Source: Sinomicrobium oceani (GTDB taxonomy: Bacteria; Bacteroidota; Bacteroidia; Flavobacteriales; Flavobacteriaceae). From it: a DNA stretch of 45,812 bases. Positions within the stretch are counted from its first letter, which is position 1. Each line of letters opens with the position of its first letter. A model generated the notes under the pieces. That model was given only the letters and a program-made list of their open reading frames with translations. It was not told where the DNA came from and made no database searches. The position numbers and the translations under genes are program-made. Location of the stretch: contig NZ_FPJE01000033.1 of the NCBI RefSeq assembly GCF_900119185.1, forward strand, positions 1-45,812, written 5' to 3'. Positions 35,378-44,682 of this stretch are shown here, piece by piece.

Positions 35378-37570
35378 CTATTCGGCCGTTTGTATTTCTA
35401 TGCGCCCTCCTTGTATGAACAGCTCATGGGGAACGAAAAAAGAGTTTATTATTTTTCCGTTAACTCGTATTCCCCGCAATTTTCTACCTTCCGAGGTCTT
35501 TGTCAGGGATACCTTCTGCCCTCCTTTGACTTGTAGCTCCACACGATCAAAAACAGGTACCGTGACCAGGTATTCCGGATCGGCTGGAGATAAGGGATAT
35601 ATTCCCATCGCGGCAAAGACGTACCAGGAAGACATTTCTCCGGCATCGTCCATTCCTACCAGGGCGAGGCCATCTTCTCCGACTCCGTAATAATTTTCCA
35701 GGATATTATCGATCACTTTTTGAGACTTGTAGGGTTTGTCTGCAAAATAATAGGCAAACGGTGCTTCGTGATCGGGCTGGTTGCCGTGGCAGTACTGTCC
35801 GATAAACCCGGAGACGTTTCTCGCGATATATTGCGGGTTCCATGGCGTCGTAAAGAGGCTGTCCAGCTTGTGTTCGAAATTTTCCTCCCCTCCGTAGCGT
35901 TCAACCAGTCCCGGCATATCGTGCGGCACATAGAATGAAACCTGCCACGCATTGGCTTCCCTGAACATATACTCATAATAGGGATATTGCGGATTAAATG
36001 GTGTAATCCACTGTCCGTTTTCGAGTCTTCCCCGCATAAAATTCACCGTAGGATCAAAAACATTCGCATAGTTCCCGGATCTCTTGAAAAGGTCCTTGTA
36101 ACGATCGGTGTCTTCCATTTCTTTCGCCAGCTGAGCGAGTGCATAATCATCATAAGCGTATTCCAGGGTTTTCGAAACCCCGGCCTTTCCCTTACTCTCT
36201 ACATGCGGATCTGCCACAGCCGGATCGGAAATATATCCTTTCCGGATATATTCGGAGATAAAAGGTCTTGTACCTCCTTCTTTATAGGCATTATTCAGCA
36301 ATAACTTATACGCATTGGCGATATCGAAGTTTCTGATACCCCGAAGATAAGCGCCGGTCACAAAAGGAGCTGCGTGATCGCCGTGAAAAAAAGTAGGCAT
36401 AAAGCCGCTTACCTGACCCCGGTCGATAAGGGATGCTATAACATCGCCGGTAACTTCAGGGGACAACATTGTCAGTAACACCAGTTTGTTGCGATAGGTA
36501 TCCCATAGGGATGGGATGGTATAATAGTTAAACTCCTCTTTTCGGCGGGTCCCTGCTTCATCGGTGAATTCCCCGTTGTTGTCACTGCGAAGGGCGGGCC
36601 ATAAAAAAGCGCGGTACAACGAGGTATAAAACAGTTCCTTCTCCCTTTCCGTCCCACCGGAAACGCGAATGGCTGTTAGAAGTTTTTCCCAGATACCGGC
36701 TCCCTTCTCATGGACCTCATCCAGATCGCGGCCCCCGATTTCCTTTTCCAGGTTTTCATCGGCGTTTATCGTACTCACAAAAGAGAGTCCTATTCTCAAT
36801 ATTACAGGTTCTGTGCCGTCTTTCAGTTTGACCAGGGCATACCCGCCACTTTTTCCTTCATCCTTCTTTTCGATATTTTCGACCGGCGTATCGAACCGGG
36901 CCGAAAAATAAATGTTCTCCTGACCTATTTGCTGAAATCCTTCGATCCTGTTGTCGCCGATACGTGTTAACTTCCAGTCGGAAACGCGGTTATTGGCACT
37001 GCCAAGATCGAAGAGCACCTTACGGCCTGTAGTATCTTTAAAGGTATATTCGTGAATTCCGCACCGCAGGGTTGAACTCAGTCGCACATGCACTCCGTAA
37101 TCCTTGAGAAGCACCTCATAATAGGCCGGGGACGCTTTTTCTTCCTGGTGATCGAAAGAAGACCGGAACGGATGGGTTGCTTTTCCGGAAACAGGTAGTA
37201 CGGGTATATTGCAAAGATTCCAGTGTCCTTTATTGGTATGAGCAAATCCTATAATTTCGTCGTCTTCGTACTCATATCCCGCACCGCTACCGTACCGGGT
37301 CACGGGGCTCAACTGTACCATGGCATTAGGAAGGGAGGAGCCCGGGTAAACAAGTCCTGCCCATACCCTCCAGTTCTCCGGTGGTGTATAGCCGATCTGT
37401 TCCGGATCGGTAAGCGGTGCCGTGCCGATAAACGGGTTTACGTAAGAAGTAAGCGCGGCATCGCTCTTAAGATCCGGGATATTTTCCTGTGTGTCTTCCT
37501 TGTCTTTACAATTCCAGCACAAAAGTGCTACACATGACAGGATTATCCAGCTTTTCAGTAAGATTTTCAT
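35378..37570 (-). CDS. GH92 alpha-mannosidase, lipoprotein
   Basis: A 730-residue lipoprotein (CWNC, Cys21) with the GH92 fold. The N-terminal beta-sandwich has VNPFIGT and FAHTNKGHWNLC. The C-terminal alpha/alpha barrel has GNQPDHEAPFAYYF and GMDDAGEMSSWYVFAAMGIYPL, the family's sugar and calcium-binding signatures. GH92 enzymes are calcium-dependent, inverting exo-alpha-mannosidases that usually cut alpha-1,2 or alpha-1,3 linkages. The terminal motif reads GMDDAGEM rather than the more usual GNDDCGQM or GNEDCGQM. That substitution touches the conserved glutamine but keeps both Asp. It lies 30 bp after the GH125 gene. Confidence 0.92.
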   Translation of the reverse strand: MKILLKSWIILSCVALLCWNCKDKEDTQENIPDLKSDAALTSYVNPFIGTAPLTDPEQIGYTPPENWRVWAGLVYPGSSLPNAMVQLSPVTRYGSGAGYEYEDDEIIGFAHTNKGHWNLCNIPVLPVSGKATHPFRSSFDHQEEKASPAYYEVLLKDYGVHVRLSSTLRCGIHEYTFKDTTGRKVLFDLGSANNRVSDWKLTRIGDNRIEGFQQIGQENIYFSARFDTPVENIEKKDEGKSGGYALVKLKDGTEPVILRIGLSFVSTINADENLEKEIGGRDLDEVHEKGAGIWEKLLTAIRVSGGTEREKELFYTSLYRAFLWPALRSDNNGEFTDEAGTRRKEEFNYYTIPSLWDTYRNKLVLLTMLSPEVTGDVIASLIDRGQVSGFMPTFFHGDHAAPFVTGAYLRGIRNFDIANAYKLLLNNAYKEGGTRPFISEYIRKGYISDPAVADPHVESKGKAGVSKTLEYAYDDYALAQLAKEMEDTDRYKDLFKRSGNYANVFDPTVNFMRGRLENGQWITPFNPQYPYYEYMFREANAWQVSFYVPHDMPGLVERYGGEENFEHKLDSLFTTPWNPQYIARNVSGFIGQYCHGNQPDHEAPFAYYFADKPYKSQKVIDNILENYYGVGEDGLALVGMDDAGEMSSWYVFAAMGIYPLSPADPEYLVTVPVFDRVELQVKGGQKVSLTKTSEGRKLRGIRVNGKIINSFFVPHELFIQGGRIEIQTAE

Positions 37571-37600
37571 TGTGGTGGCTTTTGATTGGTGTATTTCGGT

Positions 37601-39028
37601 TTAACCGAGTAACCCGGGTTGTTTCTTGTACGTATCCCAGAGGAGTTCTCCGAACAGGGTATTCGTCCAGGCAAACCACGATCTCGTAAAGTTTTTGGGA
37701 TCATCCTTATGGAACGACTCATGCATAAACCCGGTATCTCCGTGCGTAGCCTTAAGCATGGCAATACACTCCCTGATTTCCTTTCCGTCAGTACTGGTAA
37801 GGGCACGCATAATAATAGACATCGGCCAGACCATATCCATTCCGATATGGGGCCCTCCGATACCTTCGGCCGCTTTTCCTTTAAAGAAGAAAGGGTTATC
37901 CGGTGACCACACAAACTTTCTTGTATTCTGGTATATAGGATCATCGATATCTACGGCATCCAGATAAGGCAATGCCAGAAGGCTGGGAACATTGGCATCA
38001 TCCATAAGCAGGTGATTTCCGTAACCATCCACTTCAAAAGCATAAATATCTCCATGTTGCGGATGATTGACCACAGCGTATTGTTTCAGTGCCTTTTCCA
38101 CTTCCCCGGCAAGTGCTTTCAATTCTGTCGCAAGAGCCAGGTCTCCGGCAAGTGCTTCCACCATTTCCGCAGCCTGTTTCAGACTTACTACGGCAAAAAA
38201 GTTGGACGGTATCAGGAAAGAGAATACGGTAGCATCATCACTCGGACGGAAAGCGGAACATATCAGACCTACGGGTTTTACGGGATATCCGAAACCTTTG
38301 AGTGATCTGGTGTCGGTGGCATTGGCCGTTTCTCTCTGGAACGAGTACGGACCGGGGCCATCTTTTTGCTGCTGGTCCCGGAAGACTTTGAGGATCTCTC
38401 CGACCGCTTTTTTCCACTGGTCGTCAAACGGAGCGGTATCTCCGGTGGTTTTCCAATAATTATACCCGAGTCTGATGGGATAACAGAGCGAATCTATTTC
38501 ATATTTCCGTTCGTGAACCCCCGGCTTCATATCGGTAAAATCGCTTGTCCATTCTCCCTTTTTCTGCGGATCATCATAAAAAGCATTCGCATAAGGGTCC
38601 TTGAGGATGTATTGTGTCTGCCGGTTGATAACCCCGGCTATCAGTTTTTTCAGTTTATCATCTTTATCCACAAATGCCATATAAGGCCATACCTGGGCCG
38701 AACTGTCCCGAAGCCACATCGCGTCGATATCTCCCGTAATGACATACGTATCGGGTTTCCCGTCTTTTTCGGTATAGGTCACCGTGGTATCGAGCGTATT
38801 GGGAAAACAGTTATTGAACAGCCATGTCAGCTCTTCGTCCTTTACATTTTTTCCGAACTCTTTTATAGCTTTCTCAATGGCTTTGCTCTCAAAGTGCCGC
38901 TTACCCTTCGGCGTCCTTACTTCGGGAAATTGTCCCTTGTTTAACGTTCCGGCAGCCAGATGAAAGGGGTCTACCAATGCCAGGCCTCCCACAAGCGCCG
39001 TATTCCGGATAAAATTTCTTCTTTGCAT
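37601..39028 (-). CDS. GH125 exo-alpha-1,6-mannosidase, probably Tat-exported
   Basis: A 475-residue protein whose N-terminus carries a twin-arginine motif (RRNFIR at residues 3-8), so it is probably exported folded. The alpha/alpha barrel shows GH125 signatures: WLRDSSAQVWPYM (residues 105-117), PIRLGYNYWK, SAFRPSDDATVFSFLIPSN, HLLMDDANVPSLLALPYL and GPHIGMDMVWPMSIIMRAL. GH125 enzymes are metal-independent inverting exo-alpha-1,6-mannosidases. They commonly work with GH92 to debranch alpha-mannan or N-glycan cores. It lies 30 bp upstream of the GH92 gene. Confidence 0.92.
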   Translation of the reverse strand: MQRRNFIRNTALVGGLALVDPFHLAAGTLNKGQFPEVRTPKGKRHFESKAIEKAIKEFGKNVKDEELTWLFNNCFPNTLDTTVTYTEKDGKPDTYVITGDIDAMWLRDSSAQVWPYMAFVDKDDKLKKLIAGVINRQTQYILKDPYANAFYDDPQKKGEWTSDFTDMKPGVHERKYEIDSLCYPIRLGYNYWKTTGDTAPFDDQWKKAVGEILKVFRDQQQKDGPGPYSFQRETANATDTRSLKGFGYPVKPVGLICSAFRPSDDATVFSFLIPSNFFAVVSLKQAAEMVEALAGDLALATELKALAGEVEKALKQYAVVNHPQHGDIYAFEVDGYGNHLLMDDANVPSLLALPYLDAVDIDDPIYQNTRKFVWSPDNPFFFKGKAAEGIGGPHIGMDMVWPMSIIMRALTSTDGKEIRECIAMLKATHGDTGFMHESFHKDDPKNFTRSWFAWTNTLFGELLWDTYKKQPGLLG

Positions 39029-39499
39029 TTTTAGTTTATAGTGTTTATTGATGAATTGGAATTACTTTTCTTTTTTCCCGAAAAACTTTTCCCCCCGTTA
39101 CCACAGTATTCCTTGTCCTGACCTCATTAACCTCTGCATACCACAATCCGGCTTCTATACTACCGGAGGGCCGAATATACCCGGGTAAAACGATTTAGCA
39201 AGCTATATGTATTGTTTTCTCAAAAAATATACCTTCCTGTTTCGAACCACGCAATCTGTCGGGGACAATTATGCCAAAGATAATGTTTTAAGCGGATTTT
39301 CGTTTATTTCCGACCGGTTGTTATTCCTATACCATGGGAATTTTTATCATAAAAGAGGAGTTCTCCCGGAGCAATCGCCATCTGATTCCGGTGTTGACCA
39401 CCATACATCAGTTCATGTATTATTCCGTCATATATCGGAATGCACATTGCCGGTTAAAAATATGTGAGTATCGTTATGGGAAAATCGGGTTTTCTGTTC
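39029..39499. other. 471-bp intergenic region between the SGNH and GH125 genes
   Basis: No convincing gene. On the minus strand TATCTTTG at 39275-39282 matches the -7 box, but it is about 250 nt from the GH125 ATG and lacks a -33 partner. Short plus-strand frames (for example 39207-39467) have no family features. The gap is large for this otherwise compact strand, so it may hold a second PUL promoter or a decayed gene. Confidence 0.4.
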
Positions 39500-40150
39500 T
39501 TATTCCAGAAAGGGAGCAATTTGTTCGGCCCAGATATCATAGCCTGCGTCAGTCATGTGTATTCCGTCTGCGATGAAGAGTTCGGGACGGGGCTCATCGT
39601 TTTCCGAGAGCATATGGGGCCAGACATTTATAAAATGAAATTGTTCTTTTTTCCTGCAATAGCGCTCCAGCCAGCGATTAAAGGCAAGGTATTTCTTCTT
39701 CCGGTCCATACGTTCCTGATCGAGTGAAGGCTTCACCGAAATAAGATATACCTCGGTACCGGGAATTCGCCGGTGTATTTCACGCAGTAATTTTTTGAAG
39801 TCGCGCCGTACCTTCCCTACACTTTTCCCCGAGGCAATATCATTATCTCCTTCGTACAGAAACAGTTTTTTTGCAGGAATATCAAAAATAAGATCGTCGG
39901 CATAATAAAGTACATCGCTCATCTGTGATCCTCCGAACCCGCGATTGAGAAAATCATTACCGGGAAAATAACGGTTTATATCCGTCCACATTCTCACGGA
40001 AGAACTTCCCACGATCAGGGCGTCATAGCTATTGCTGTCCAGGGTATCGGCCTGTCTCCGAAAGGCTTCTATATCGGTCTCAAACCGACGGGCATCCTGG
40101 GAAAACAACAGCCCGGAAAAGAGGCATACAAACAGGGCGATGTACTTCAT
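39500..40150 (-). CDS. Secreted SGNH-family hydrolase
   Basis: A 216-residue protein with a signal peptide (cleavage near LFSQ, residue 18) and the SGNH fold. The nucleophile Ser50 is in VGSSSVRMW, the oxyanion Gly is in the block around NRGFGGSQ, GDND (101-104) follows, and the catalytic dyad Asp195/His198 is in DGIHMTDAGY. These small secreted enzymes often remove acetyl or other acyl groups from polysaccharides. It ends just 39 bp before the start of the Gfo/Idh/MocA gene on the transcript, so the two are likely co-transcribed. It suggests an acylated PUL substrate. Confidence 0.85.
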   Translation of the reverse strand: MKYIALFVCLFSGLLFSQDARRFETDIEAFRRQADTLDSNSYDALIVGSSSVRMWTDINRYFPGNDFLNRGFGGSQMSDVLYYADDLIFDIPAKKLFLYEGDNDIASGKSVGKVRRDFKKLLREIHRRIPGTEVYLISVKPSLDQERMDRKKKYLAFNRWLERYCRKKEQFHFINVWPHMLSENDEPRPELFIADGIHMTDAGYDIWAEQIAPFLE

Positions 40151-40189
40151 GACTATTTTTTTTTAATACTACTATTCCTGTTTTTTTAT

Positions 40190-41497
40190 TTATACTTCCG
40201 GAATGGCGTATCCGTTGTGATATGCGGCGGTAATCAGCTGATCGGCTTCGCGGTCATTAAAACGCTTTTTCGCATCGTCCCAATAGATCTTTTTACCAGT
40301 ACGATATGCGATATTCCCCATCTGGGAAAAAACGGTAATATGGGCACCGGCTTCAATGGGACAATGGAGCAATGATTTATCTTTTTTCTGGATTGCTTCC
40401 ACAAAGTTCACTGCATGAAGAGCCAGTCCGTCATCGACCTTGCTCTGAAAAGGAACGGCTTCCATTCGTCCTTTTTCCGGGATCACTTCCCAGCCTTCCC
40501 GGTTGACGACCAGTGTTCCTTTATTTCCGATATAGGCTACACCATGGTTTCTGCCATAAGGTCCTCCGTCAATACCGTTGGCGTGTTCCCACTGCACATT
40601 AAAATCGTCAAATTCAAATACGGTGGTCAGGGTATCCGGGGTTTCCGCAGCATCGTTAGGGTATGCGAATTTTCCTCCGGATGCCATGACAGATTTTGGC
40701 CTGGTGGCTTTCATTCCGAGCAACGCATAATCGAGCATATGTACACCCCAATCGGTCATCAGTCCGCCCGCGTAGTCCCAGAACCAACGGAATTCGAAGT
40801 GAAAACGATTGGGGTTAAAAGGACGTGTCTCCGCGGGTCCAAGCCAACCTTTGTAATCTACTCCCTGTGGTACGGGACCATCGGGTTTTACCGGAATACT
40901 CTTCATCCAGCCCTGATATGCCCAGGCTTTAACAAGACGTATTTCCCCGAGCTTCCCGGAATGCACAAAGTCGACCGCATCCCTGAAGTGTTTCTGGCTA
41001 CGCTGCCATTGCCCTACCTGTACCACACGATCGTATTTCTTTGCAGCCCGGACCATAGCCTCGCATTCGGCAATAGAATTTCCCAGCGGCTTTTCTACAT
41101 AGACATCTTTTCCCGCCTTACAGGCATCGATCATTTGCAGGCAATGCCAGTGGTCTGGTGTGCCTATAACCACCGCATCCACATCTTTGGCGGCAAGAAG
41201 GTCTTTATAATCTCCGTAACCTTTAACTTGTATGCCTCTTTTGGCAAGTTCTTGGGTACGTCTGTCCAACACATTCTTGTCCACATCACACAATGCCGTA
41301 CATTCCACATCCGGGTGGTTGAGTAAGGCATTGAGATCGGCCCAGCCCATACCGTTAATTCCTATAGCTCCGACTCTGATTTTTTTCTTAGGTTTATCCG
41401 TTATCATAGAAAATGCAGATGGCATCGTACTTCCTATGCCTACCGCGGCAGTAAATGCAGCAGATGCTCTGATAAAATCTCTCCTGGTGTTTTTCAT
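40190..41497 (-). CDS. Tat-exported Gfo/Idh/MocA-family oxidoreductase
   Basis: The 435-residue product has a clear twin-arginine signal (RRDFIRAS, residues 5-12). The NAD-binding Rossmann domain has GAIGINGMG (43-51), and EKPLGN (135-140) holds the family's catalytic-region lysine. The C-terminal alpha/beta domain has WFWDYAGGLMTDWGVHMLDY. Tat export of an NAD(P)-binding protein implies that it is folded with its cofactor before crossing the membrane. Exported members include NAD-dependent glycosidases (GH109 and relatives) as well as sugar oxidoreductases, so it may help cut glycosidic bonds in this PUL. The sequence alone does not decide which. Confidence 0.85.
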   Translation of the reverse strand: MKNTRRDFIRASAAFTAAVGIGSTMPSAFSMITDKPKKKIRVGAIGINGMGWADLNALLNHPDVECTALCDVDKNVLDRRTQELAKRGIQVKGYGDYKDLLAAKDVDAVVIGTPDHWHCLQMIDACKAGKDVYVEKPLGNSIAECEAMVRAAKKYDRVVQVGQWQRSQKHFRDAVDFVHSGKLGEIRLVKAWAYQGWMKSIPVKPDGPVPQGVDYKGWLGPAETRPFNPNRFHFEFRWFWDYAGGLMTDWGVHMLDYALLGMKATRPKSVMASGGKFAYPNDAAETPDTLTTVFEFDDFNVQWEHANGIDGGPYGRNHGVAYIGNKGTLVVNREGWEVIPEKGRMEAVPFQSKVDDGLALHAVNFVEAIQKKDKSLLHCPIEAGAHITVFSQMGNIAYRTGKKIYWDDAKKRFNDREADQLITAAYHNGYAIPEV

Positions 41498-41650
41498 ACA
41501 GATTGGTTTAATGTATCGGGGGCGTTTTCCTTAGAACCCCCTTTCTATTTTTTGTTACAGAAGGAAAACCATATATAAAGCGTAATAATCATATACTGAA
41601 ATTGCATAATCCACAATTACACGGGAACAATATAGTAAAAATGACAATAT

Positions 41651-41663
41651 TGAACAATGTTCA
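41651..41663. promoter_or_regulatory. 13-bp palindrome between the GH127/146 and oxidoreductase genes
   Basis: TGAACAATGTTCA is a perfect odd palindrome, next to CAATATTG (41645-41652), in the 220-bp gap upstream of the oxidoreductase gene. It could be a regulator site. It lacks the features of a terminator. Confidence 0.25.
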
Positions 41664-41717
41664 CTTCCCGAAATTGCACTTTACTTTCGGAAAGGTACCT
41701 TTGGCGATTGCGGGATA

Positions 41718-44096
41718 TTATTCTGTCATTAACCGGACGTGGTAGATCCTTCCGGTACGTGTACCATTGAGCGCGGAAAACTTTACTTCTATTTCAGGAG
41801 TTTCCGTATCCCTGAGTATATCCTCGGGAATATCGTAGTCTTTTTCATAAAAGTCGTCTCCGTGCGTTCCGTCTTGTCGCACCTGTGCCAGCAAACGGTT
41901 ATTGACAAAAATACTGAAGTTACGGTCCTTGTCTTTACCCGCGTAGGTAATGCGTAACGTCTTCCCTGTTTTCTCTCCGTGATTCAGTTCATAACTGAAC
42001 CAACCTGCGGCATCTCTCCAGAAATGCCCGTCATGAAGACCGGTATCTGTCTTTTCTCCCTTAAAATGGTGTTCCGTTTCGGGTTGCTGCTCTCCTGTGG
42101 CGACCTGGTCGGTAGTCCTCGCTTCCAGTGCAAGGAACTTTTCTTCTTTCTCCCGGATCGCGGTGAGTTTGTCTTTGAGTTCGTTTTCAGGGGTTACAGG
42201 CCAGTATATCATATACCTGGCATCGTGTATGGTATAAAAAGGTACCAGTTGCAGTTTTTTATATTTTTCGGGGTAGATAAGCTCCGGAGCCGTGAAGGTC
42301 ATCGGGTTTCCGGCGACCGGCTTTATGTTCTCGGAAGGATCTTCCCCGGCTTCTGATACGATCATAGGCGCTTCGTCCATAGGATAAAGTCTACCGTTGG
42401 CTACGTGTCCCATTCTACTGTCGTCTGCCAACAATCCGCTGAGTTCTGTCGTATCCGTAACAGCTGCAAGTACTATAGGGCCATGAACAAAAGAAATCCA
42501 TCGGGAAGTTCCCGTACCCGCTGCCGAAAGATATGAAGCCGAGGTGTGCATCGGGAGACTCACGGTGAGCTGATCTCCTTTCTTCCATTTGCGTTCTACC
42601 GTTATATATCCGGATTCGGAAACCGATGTACGTTGGGGTTTTCCGTTTACCGCTACACGGAATACGCCCCGATCGGCCCAACCCGGTTTACGGATATGGA
42701 TTTTAAAACGGGAGGGATTCTCCGGATGTATGGTAATCCGCGTCTGTTCTTCTTCCGGAAAAGTGGTCTCCTGCACGAGTCGCAGCCCTTTTTCTTTCCA
42801 GTGGAGTCCGGAAGCTATAAAGAGGTTGACATACACATCGGTTTGATCATGTGCATAGATCAGCGAGCCGTATTTTCCGTGATTCTCCAGTCCCGAGCCT
42901 ACACAACACCAGAAACCCTCCTGAGGTTGCGAATACACCCGGTAGTGGCGGGGACGCATCGGGGTAAAATAAACAAATCCGCCATCGGGATGCTGGGAGG
43001 AAAGGATATGGTTGAACAGAGCCCTTTCGAAGTAATCGATGTACTTACTGTCCGGACGGGAGAGAAACAGCATTTTCGTAAGCCGTAACATATTGTAGGT
43101 ATTGCAGGTTTCCGGTCCCTGGGTAGATTCCAGCATGGCAGAAAAATCCTGTACGGGATGAAAATGTTCGCGCACGCTGTTTCCTCCTATGGATACACTG
43201 CGCTCTTCTACGACGTTCTTCCAGAAAAACCGGGAGGCCTCTTCCCATTCCTTATCTTCTTTGAGTCCTGCAATACGTTCAAAACCTATAACTTTCGGAA
43301 TTTGTGTATTGGCATGAAGTCCGGTGAGTTCATCCCGCTGTTCAAGCAATAGCTGCAGTATTTGCTGATGGGAAAACTTTTCGGCGAGGAGCAGGTATTT
43401 TTTATCGCCTGTCATCGCATAGACATCGGCAAGAACTTCATTCATTCCCCCGTGCTCACTGATGAGCATTTGTTGTATCTGAGCATCGGAAAGCCCGGAA
43501 ACCGTATCGGCAAGCCAGGAAGAAAGCTCTTCCAGCAGCTCCTTTGCTTCAGGAATTCCTGCGATCTGAAAGGCGTCACGCAAGCCCGCGAACAACTTGT
43601 GAATGTTGTAGAGCGGAACCCATTTTCCGTTGAGGGAAAAACCTGCAGCTTCGATATGCCCTGCAGCGATTTCTTTCCACATGTCGTGTCCCCCCGGAAT
43701 GCCTCCGATATACCCGTCACCGTTTGCCTCCTGGCAACGTTTCAGTTCACCGAGCATATACTCCAGCCGGTCCCGGAGTTCTGCACGACCGGTAGCCGCG
43801 TACATCATGGCCAGGGCGGACAGGTAATGTCCCCCGATATGACCGTCCAGTCCCGTATGTTCCCAATTGCCATACCGTTCGGCACGAGGTTCCAGTCCGG
43901 CATCGATCAGGAAAGGAGCCAACAACCGGTCTGTATCCATTTCAAGGATGTACTTCATATCTGTTTGCTGTGCACGGTAAAAAGGCCCGGGAAGAAGCTC
44001 TACTTCCGACAAGGCAAAACTTTCGAGTGATTGTGCCCCGCTCCACGAAGACAGCAGAACCCATATCAAAACCGGCAGGTAATTTTTGAATCTCAT
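41718..44096 (-). CDS. GH127/GH146-type beta-L-arabinofuranosidase
   Basis: I take the ATG at 44096 (MRFKNYLPVL), which gives 792 residues and a good signal peptide ending near SGAQ. The longer frame adds 30 non-leader residues. The alpha/alpha barrel shows GHIGGHYLSALAMMY, YNIHKLFAGLRDA and GGNSVREHFHP. The zinc-thiolate site is complete: Glu329-x-Cys331 in GPETCNTYNMLRL, and Cys397-Cys398 in FWCCVGSG. The length and the C-terminal beta-sandwich (about residues 670-792) are nearer GH146-type proteins than GH127 HypBA1. It should release beta-L-arabinofuranose. It is the first gene of the PUL on this strand and is divergent from the disrupted regulator. Confidence 0.88.
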   Translation of the reverse strand: MRFKNYLPVLIWVLLSSWSGAQSLESFALSEVELLPGPFYRAQQTDMKYILEMDTDRLLAPFLIDAGLEPRAERYGNWEHTGLDGHIGGHYLSALAMMYAATGRAELRDRLEYMLGELKRCQEANGDGYIGGIPGGHDMWKEIAAGHIEAAGFSLNGKWVPLYNIHKLFAGLRDAFQIAGIPEAKELLEELSSWLADTVSGLSDAQIQQMLISEHGGMNEVLADVYAMTGDKKYLLLAEKFSHQQILQLLLEQRDELTGLHANTQIPKVIGFERIAGLKEDKEWEEASRFFWKNVVEERSVSIGGNSVREHFHPVQDFSAMLESTQGPETCNTYNMLRLTKMLFLSRPDSKYIDYFERALFNHILSSQHPDGGFVYFTPMRPRHYRVYSQPQEGFWCCVGSGLENHGKYGSLIYAHDQTDVYVNLFIASGLHWKEKGLRLVQETTFPEEEQTRITIHPENPSRFKIHIRKPGWADRGVFRVAVNGKPQRTSVSESGYITVERKWKKGDQLTVSLPMHTSASYLSAAGTGTSRWISFVHGPIVLAAVTDTTELSGLLADDSRMGHVANGRLYPMDEAPMIVSEAGEDPSENIKPVAGNPMTFTAPELIYPEKYKKLQLVPFYTIHDARYMIYWPVTPENELKDKLTAIREKEEKFLALEARTTDQVATGEQQPETEHHFKGEKTDTGLHDGHFWRDAAGWFSYELNHGEKTGKTLRITYAGKDKDRNFSIFVNNRLLAQVRQDGTHGDDFYEKDYDIPEDILRDTETPEIEVKFSALNGTRTGRIYHVRLMTE

Positions 44097-44682
44097 AATC
44101 TGTTTTTTTGTATTCCGGAAAAAAGTTTGCACTTCTGTTCCTTCGGATATAACGAAACATATATTTTTTAAATGTACAAAAAACATTTATAATTTTAAGT
44201 ACAATAGTTCGATTCGAACAAATTCGATCCGAAACGTATCATTAACAATATAAGGTGAACCATACACGGCCGGGACCTCCCTCTATTATTTTACTTTGTT
44301 CCGAAAACCGGAATTATCGCACCTGGAAAATTTTTAAATATGAGATACCAGCTGCATTAACGCAGAAAAAATCCCTCCCGGATAAGTTTAAATCCCTCTC
44401 AGATAAGCTCCCGCTAAGAATAACTTTTACATTTACAAGGATTAGAAAAACGTTTAGATACCGTATTAACAATATGAAGATCGGGAAATGTGCAGTAAAA
44501 GAATTCCTTAACAGGACTTCTTTTTCATTAAACAGGATGATACAGAATTTCATTTAATCTTTTATCTATGACAAAAACCTACCGGTTAGCCCTACACTTT
44601 CCTTTGAACTTACAGGTTTGATATTTGGTTTAACCCGGGAACAAATGTATGCTCTGAACAACCACCCCTTAACATCTACCCT
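44097..44682. other. 586-bp divergent control region at the start of the PUL
   Basis: No convincing gene lies here. It contains the inverted repeat TAAATGT/ACATTTA (44169-44189) and the tandem palindromes at 44207-44233. No exact TAnnTTTG box is seen on either strand, although TACTTTG at about 44290 is one base short of the spacing. It should hold the promoters of the GH127/146 gene and of the regulator at 44683. Confidence 0.5.
44207..44233. promoter_or_regulatory. Tandem palindromic operator-like sites
   Basis: GTTCGATTCGAAC (44207-44219) is a perfect odd palindrome. TTCGATCCGAA (44223-44233) is a near copy with one mismatch, centred 15 nt further on. Two helically phased dyads upstream of the first PUL gene look like a regulator-binding pair. 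Confidence 0.4.

Noticed and set aside
39207-39467. Short plus-strand frames in the SGNH-GH125 gap.
   Set aside because: No recognisable motif and opposite to the operon; left as intergenic.
40415-41326. A 303-codon plus-strand open frame.
   Set aside because: It is fully antisense to the Gfo/Idh/MocA gene and shows no domain features.
44255-44557. A 100-codon plus-strand open frame in the PUL control region.
   Set aside because: Low-complexity basic sequence, no family features, no promoter box or plausible context; treated as intergenic.
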